Assembly: GCA_001792895.1 (NCBI GenBank)
Contig: MARA01000001.1
Span: forward strand, 1,426,001-1,490,000
Reading direction: 5' to 3'
Length of the DNA stretch: 64,000 bases
Source: Lentinus brumalis
Lineage: Eukaryota > Basidiomycota > Agaricomycetes > Polyporales > Polyporaceae
Shown here: in pieces, positions 58,457 to 64,000 of the stretch
How positions within the stretch are numbered: position 1 is the stretch's first letter
Layout of the letters: every line of letters begins with the position of its first letter
Made by a program: the position numbers and the translations under genes
The notes under the pieces: generated by a model
Seen by the model: the letters and a program-made list of their open reading frames with translations, nothing else
What the model was told of the DNA's origin: nothing
Databases searched by the model: none

Positions 58457-58528
58457 TCTTCGATAGCTCAGTTGGCAGAGTGTGCGCTGTAATGGCTGCA
58501 CCTCCTGGTTCGAACCCAGGTCAAAGTG
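58457..58528 (+). tRNA. tRNA-Tyr-like gene or tRNA pseudogene
   Basis: A perfect A box (TAGCTCAGTTGG) and B box (GGTTCGAACCC) with a five-pair T arm (CCTGG/CCAGG) are present, followed by a T5 stretch at about 58,531 as Pol III terminator. The anticodon loop reads CTGTAAT, i.e. anticodon GTA (Tyr). The acceptor stem (TCTTCGA/TCAAAGT) has mismatches and the anticodon stem does not close well. The sequence TGGCTGCA after the anticodon resembles the start of a tRNA-Tyr intron, so part of the intron and 3' anticodon arm may be lost. It could be a tRNA-derived pseudogene still able to recruit Pol III. Confidence 0.5.
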
Positions 58529-60491
58529 TTCTTTTTAGGCAATGATCACCACCCAGCTTTGCTATGGTTGCCTCTTCCTCTCGCCTGTGATCGCTTTCGG
58601 GTTCGAAACAGACGGACTGACCGTCCGTGCGGCATCTGCTTCGATCCCACAGCGTGTGTGCAATGACGACCGCAGGATTCCGCAAGGTGCAAGAATCAAG
58701 CTTAATCAAGATCGACGACTCCGAGTCGAGGGCACCTAACGCGGATCTTGCATACAACGCAATTGGGCATTCAGTTGTCCTTTCAGGTCCTCTCCCTGAC
58801 GAAACCATTTGGTGCATGTTGAGTCGAGGCGACTGCTTCTCACATGTCCGCTCAACCTGTAGGGAGCCTCTCGTCGTTGCTGGCTGACGTGCTTCCTTGT
58901 GCGGAAGTTCACGTCCTCGGACCTCACCTGAGCTGCCCTCCGTGTTGCTCACACTGACAGGACGCGATCTCGGAGAGTCCAGCGGCAGGGAATGATCGCC
59001 GCTTGTATGTGCATACGCGCTTCAAGGGCAGCTCGAAACAAGGTGAGGCGTCAGCATGTCACTTTCAGTTTGCCTTACTTACGACCTCATCCTCTGCTGG
59101 TACCAGCCAGTGATAGGCAGGGTCTTTCACCGGTTTCACCTTTTTGCCTGTAGCTCATGGCATGTAAGTATCACGATTCCGTCATGCGGATGGCAGAGGG
59201 ACCACCGGCCTATGGAAGAAAAGAGGCCGGCGTGTGCAAGGTACGCTCCTGGCACATTCCAATGATTTCATCCTTCGTCTCCAAGGCTACCATAAGTGCC
59301 TGCGCACTCCTGTTGTAATCATGTGGCAATAACCTTCAAATGGCTCCCGCGAAAGGCCTGTCTGCGGTCCAGACCCGGTCATCCAGTCCTGTCCCTCCGG
59401 CCCGTGTCTGATTGAGTGCGTTCATCCGTTCTCGTGTACTTATGGTAGCTTATGGTCGACAGATTTCTGACCTTCTAGCCGGCCTAGTGGTTCACAACTC
59501 CTTCTACTATCGAGTATAACAAGTTCCGGGCTACTTACCGGGCAAACGTTGCAGCCTGGCTTGCTCCGTCGCGGGGTGCTAAGGTGCGCCACCATCGTCA
59601 GTGTTCACGCATATACTATAGTACATATACACTGAGCAGTGAGCTCTGGACCGGCATGCTCGCGGCCTGGTGCCGGTGGAACCGGACTCGGTGATTCCGC
59701 CCACCGGAATCATAGGGAATCATCCAAGATTCCACGCCCGATTCAATTACCACTTGCCCGGAAGCTTTCCCCCGCGAATCAACATACGCAATGCCCAAAG
59801 GGGCCAGCCAGCCACGCACGGTCACTCGCAACACCTCCCCTTCCTGGCTTCTCTCCAGCACCAGGCGTACCGCTGGGTTGTGTTGCACATTCAGCGGGTG
59901 CGGTATGTGGGAAGGGAAGTGCGAGAACGCGACGGACTCTGACCTAGAAACGCAACTGCTCGCGGGTATCCTCCCCGCTGTCCGGTGTACGCGTGCCACG
60001 CCGGCAGGGCAGTATGGGAAGGAACGATCAATTGGTGGCGACTGTAGTCCCAGCATGTCATCTCCACCACCCAGGCGCAGCGGCAGCAGAAAACCGCCGC
60101 TGTCTACAGACGGGAGGTCGAGACTCGCACAAAACTCATGTATGTACAGGTAAGTACGGTTCAGGCTATACGATGACAGTAGGCGCACCCGGACCTTAAC
60201 GTGCTCTGTTGGGCGGAAATCGTTGCGTTGAGGCGGTGACACATTAGCCGATACTTATTACACTCGAAGGTGGGTCGTGGTCTGTCGTGGATCTAATCAA
60301 GTACGCCCGACTCCCAGGCTAGCTCATTCCATTCCGGAAGTCCGCAACCCTGCGCACGGCGCGCGGGAGGCTTAAAGACATGCCCGAAGGTTCGTCGTCC
60401 CGCTCCTGCCCTGGTGTTCCACTCGCGCTCATCATTTGCTTCCGCGCACACTGGCAGCCCGACGTGCTGCTGCCCATGTCCATACGCCAGC
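58529..60491. other. Intergenic, no gene recognised
   Basis: Almost 2 kb. Open frames around 59,640-60,240 on both strands have no supporting structure. No repeats stand out. Confidence 0.45.
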
Positions 60492-62872
60492 ATGTCCGAC
60501 GACAGCTCCTTCCTCGATGAAACGTACGTGTTGCGCTGGGTATGTCATGAGAGGCTTTGATCGGCGACGCTGACGGACCGTCCAGGATCGGGATGATTAT
60601 GATAGGCATGGCCGTCACTGCCAGGTGAGTTCAACTGTCTACTGCATCCGTCTCGCACTGTTTGCTGACCGTGACGCTGCAAAGCTTATTCGGAGGTACT
60701 TCCAATGGCCGCTTCGGTTTTTACGAAAGCTGACGTGCACAGTCACCAGTGGACAAGCGATGTGGTACTTCAGGCATTATCCGCAGGACCGGACATTCTT
60801 GAGAGTGATGGTCAGTACTTGTTCCTCTCGTGTTTCGTTGCGGCTTGGAGCTTATATGCGTGCTCAGGTCCGCGTCATTTGGTGTTTAGACGCGCTCAGC
60901 CTGGGTTTCTATTTCGCGTCAAGTGAGCAATGAACCTTGCCTAAAACTCCGTCCCTTATCCGTCCTTCCAACAGTGTGGCAGTATCTCGTGGGCAAGGAG
61001 TTGTTCTCGTTTGGCGGCAAACCTCTACCATGGTGAGCTCCCCATGTCCATCATGCATGACGCGGCGATTGACCCTTTGCTTGCAGGACATCCAATGTAA
61101 GGCTGGCTCGTGCGCATGTCGGTGTCGTTCTAATACTTGGTGCAACAGTCCCAGATCATGATCAACGTGAGTTTGCTGCCTTCCCTATGAGCGGCTGCTA
61201 ATTACCTTCGCTACGCCAGGCATGTTCCATTACAATCATCCAGTCGTAAGGACATCTCCGAGTCGCTTTACCGCGCGATGACTTGACCCACTCCACTACA
61301 GGTTCTACACGTTCCGGATATGGACACGTATGTACTCTTGGCATCTCATCTGCTGCCTCCGAAAACATAATCACAAGCGCAGTCAGCAAGCACAAGATCC
61401 TCGCTGGCATCCTGGTGCGTCCACCATGTCAGACCCCATGTCGTCTCCATGCTGACGAACGTACAGGGCACCTTTGTCTTAGCGGATCTTGGTATGTGCA
61501 GCATCTCTGCCTTGGCACGCGCTGCTGACCAGTTGTCACGCTATCGCCAGCTCTTGGAAGTCGTGAGCACCCATAGTCGCAACTTAGTTACCAGGAGCGC
61601 TGATGACTTCGCCGTTGTAGTGCTATATGCGAAGAGGTTCGTGGAAGCTGCATGGGCTTTTTCAGTCGTAGGCTCATACGCGTTGGTCAAACAGTATCCA
61701 GACCACGGATATCTCGCAGTTCAGCGAGCTTACCGTACGTTAACACTGCTCCCTGGGCCTGTTTGACCGTCGCTGAACGGTGCTCCAGGCGTTCGACATC
61801 GCCATGAGTTCAGTCACTGCCGCAACCGATCTTCTGCTATGCGGCACGCTCGTCACTCTCCTCGTCAGGTCTCGGACTGGATCCACAGGGTAAGGCTGAA
61901 ACCGTCTGTCGCTCGCCCTGTGCACTCATATTCCCAAAGGTCAGATCGCTTGATCAATAAACTGGTACGTCGCAGAGCACCGTCGCCACTGTGCTGCTAA
62001 AGTGGCTCACCGATTTCGCGAAGCTGTTATACACGATTAACACGGGCTTGTTGACCACGTAAGGCACCTGACCCTGCCATCACCGATACCTACTAAGCAT
62101 ACGTGCAGGATCTGCTCCCTTCTGTCGCTCATTACCGTGCGCCACAATTCCGTGTACTCGTACACCCGGAAACGAGCTGACGCGCCCTACGCAGGTCCTC
62201 GCTCTTCCCAACACCTCTGTATATGTCATGTTCTACTACATCGGTTCCCGCAGTAGGTTTCAAACCGCTTAGCTGCCGATCAGGGCTCTGACAGTCTGGT
62301 TACCACCTATCCTTGCTCCATCTACCCACGGCTGTCCCTCCCGTCGCTCCCGTCGCTCGCGCGACATTGCAGTGTACAGCATCTCTCTCCTCTCCACGCT
62401 CAACGCGCGCGAAGGCCTGCGGACTGCTGCAGAGAAGTACGGGCACAACTCCCTCCCGCACATCTCATCTCGCTCGGGCAGCTTGTCCAGACGCAGCGTA
62501 CGTGGCCACGATTGGACTTTGGGTTGCATTTGGACGCTGACGCTACACGTTCGCGTCATGTAGCAAGATACCTCGCGTGTCAAGGCGACTACCTCGGGAT
62601 CGCAGCCGCTCGTCGTCTCTATCCAGCGCGACACGACTGTCACCTTCGAGGAGCAGACCGCCCGCGAGAACGCATACTTGAAGCCGTCCAAGTACCGTCT
62701 CCAGTGCCCCACGTCGCGTCCAGCAGCCCTAGCAGCCCCAGCTCAAGCAGCCCCAGCTCAAGCTTCGAGCCCTTCCGACTCGGAACACGACTCGAAGCTT
62801 AACTCGAAGCTCAACTCGAAGCTCGACTCGAAGCTCTCGCCCGCGCAATCGTTCAGGATCGTCGCCAGCTAA
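60492..62872 (+). CDS. DUF6534-family seven-helix-like membrane protein, about 20 exons
   Basis: Exons traced: 60492-60523, 60586-60624, 60685-60695, 60743-60810, 60868-60922, 60975-61032, 61087-61096, 61149-61166, 61220-61245, 61302-61327, 61383-61414, 61467-61491, one unresolved exon in 61492-61788, then 61789-61889, 61940-61964, 62003-62058, 62109-62136, 62195-62252, 62373-62497, 62564-62872. The joined protein reads GMIMIGMAVTASLFG, QAMWYFRHYPQDRTFL, CLDALSLGFYFAS, ACSITIIQSFYTFRIW, AATDLLLCGTLVTLLVRSRTG, TDFAKLLYTINTGLLTT and ISLLSTLNAREGLR, the typical helix order of the large DUF6534 family of Agaricomycetes. Function of the family is unknown. The C-terminus carries four 12-bp repeats coding (D/N)SKL. 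Two exons are only 10 and 11 nt. Confidence 0.76.
62797..62844 (+). repeat. 12-bp tandem repeat within the DUF6534 gene
   Basis: Four copies of (G/A)ACTCGAAGCT(T/C), encoding DSKL NSKL NSKL DSKL in the cytosolic tail. Copies differ at two positions only. Confidence 0.8.
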
Positions 62873-63230
62873 TGTAGCGCTTTGGTTGTGGGGTTCGGGA
62901 TCTGGGTGGCTTTTTCTTCCGGGCCTTTCTCCTGCTGTGGCTTCGATGTAGTACTTCCTGTATCATATGTTGCAGCTGCTGTTCGGAAACGGGCATGGCT
63001 ATGCAGTACCCTATGTTCGCGTGTCCTCATCTTTCGTGTTCTAGGCATGCGGTACGACTCTCCCGTTTGTAGGGTTGCGACCACGCATCTAGGTGGTATT
63101 CTCCTATCGCCCTCGTCGAGGTATAATACATTCGTGAATACATTGTCCTGACCAGCCCGTTCACTTGCCATTGCCCGCATCATTGATTGCCCCCGATCCT
63201 TTCAAACAAGCAAGTAGCAGCCTTCATGCA
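62873..63230. other. Intergenic, convergent gene ends
   Basis: 3' flanks of the DUF6534 gene and the aminotransferase; nothing else seen. Confidence 0.5.
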
Positions 63231-64000
63231 CTAGGCGTTCTTCTTGAGGATGGTCTCTTCGACCTCCTTGCACACAGCATTAAGTGCCTTCCCGAGGTAT
63301 TCAAAGTCGGAGAGCTGTCGTCATCATCACAGACCCTTAGCATCAACGATTCGGCCCCGGACAAGTCATCGACGCACCTCATTGAACACCTGTGCGCTGC
63401 ATCGGACCCACCAGGCACCGTTGTGCCAGTAATGCGCCGCGTACGTCTTCCAATCCTTCAAGAGCTTGTCGCGGAGGAACTCGTTGATCTGGTTGAGCTG
63501 CTGCGTGGTGTAGACCTCACCGCGCGTCTTCTCGACTGGAAGCGGGAGCTGTACATTCGGCTGTGTGACGAGCACGATTAGCGACAGTGCTGCAGGCCTT
63601 TGGAATCATGAGGGCTGACCATGGTCACTGTGAGCGCCCCATCCTCGTCGAGAACCTTTGTGCCCATGACCTCGGCGAGCTTCTTCCCTCCATTCAGAGC
63701 GAGCTGGTGACAGTAGTCATAGATCGCCGACTCTCCCCGAGCCATTCGCGGAAGGCGATGGCTGGCAGATGATTAGCCACGGAGAGATCGCAACACTGCA
63801 GGAGTCAATGCAGACGTACCGTCAGGAACAGTGATGAAGGGTGTCTGATCCATAGTTCCCGTCCCTAGACGTGTCCGGTAAGCGTCTGACCAATGGACAG
63901 CCGTCGGGCGAGCTACTCACACTCGTGCTGCGCGACGAAGTTGGTGCCCATCTCCTTGAATGCTGGGCTGCTCGGGGAAACGTATGCGTGAGGGGTCGGG
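63231..64000 (-). CDS. Class V aminotransferase (isopenicillin-N-epimerase-like), C-terminal part
   Basis: The gene is cut by the right edge. Exons visible: 64000-63921, 63864-63820, 63761-63620, 63560-63378, 63314-63231. The reading gives NFVAQHEWTGTMDQTPF, ITVPDAIAFREWLGG, YDYCHQLALNGGKKLAEVMG, TQQLNQINEFLRDKLL, WWVRCSAQVFNE and a final DFEYLGKALNAVCKEVEETI. The segment ~W-T-G-T-x-D and the overall C-terminal layout are those of PLP-dependent lyases/transferases of the class V family (cysteine desulfurase-like and hercynylcysteine-lyase-like enzymes). The PLP lysine lies outside the window, so substrate cannot be judged. One base is missing in the run 63735-63738 (GGES frame). Confidence 0.82.

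Noticed and set aside
59616..60242. 208-codon frame on -
   Set aside because: No start context, domain or splice support; the opposite strand is open as well.
1..64000. CRISPR arrays, operons or prophage
   Set aside because: Spliced eukaryotic genes throughout; no regularly spaced repeats were seen.

Overview
The window is nuclear DNA of a filamentous basidiomycete, most likely an Agaricomycete of the Polyporales. Genes are dense and cut by many 50-90 bp GT-AG introns. Protein types typical of mushroom-forming fungi are present: a macrofage-activating-glycoprotein-like GPI protein, a DUF6534 membrane protein, a lineage-specific MYND-finger family and a CYP51 split by six introns. I located exons by reading frames and splice signals by eye; no search was run.

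Layout. 1-0.26 kb: tail of a gene cut by the left edge. 1.1-9.6 kb: cluster of four MYND-finger paralogues (<- <- -> ->) plus a fifth, truncated copy. 9.7-11.2 kb: a four-helix membrane protein and a 49-residue small protein. 11.4-13.4 kb: ERG11/CYP51 (-). 14.5-27.65 kb: one insertion with a 15-bp target-site duplication. It holds a Tad/I-type LINE (ORF1 with zinc knuckle; ORF2 with endonuclease, reverse transcriptase and RNase H), all on -, and an extra spliced gene upstream of ORF1. 27.77 kb: VMA9 (+), about 100 bp from the insertion. 28.5-35.4 kb: HEN1 (-), RPP0 (-) and a large helical-repeat (PPR-like) protein (+). 35.8-46.9 kb: GH16 (-), MAGP-like GPI protein (-), lysine-rich disordered protein (-), DUF427 protein (+), VPS51 (-), Frag1/DRAM/Sfk1 protein (-). 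48.0-49.0 kb: DsbA-family protein (-). 51.75-54.15 kb: YCK-type casein kinase 1 (+). 55.4-58.05 kb: two uncharacterised genes. 58.46 kb: tRNA-Tyr-like Pol III unit. 60.5-62.9 kb: DUF6534 gene with about 20 exons (+). 63.2-64 kb: class V aminotransferase cut by the right edge (-).

Two things stand out. First, wherever a gene's frame breaks, one extra base in a short G or C run restores it; I count 14 sites, including essential genes (RPP0, CYP51, CK1). This points to systematic homopolymer under-calling in the assembly rather than to pseudogenes, and the LINE that looks broken by frameshifts may be intact. Second, the LINE insertion is unusually long (13.2 kb), its ORF1 appears to contain two spliceosomal introns, and it separates an ancestrally divergent ERG11/VMA9 pair.
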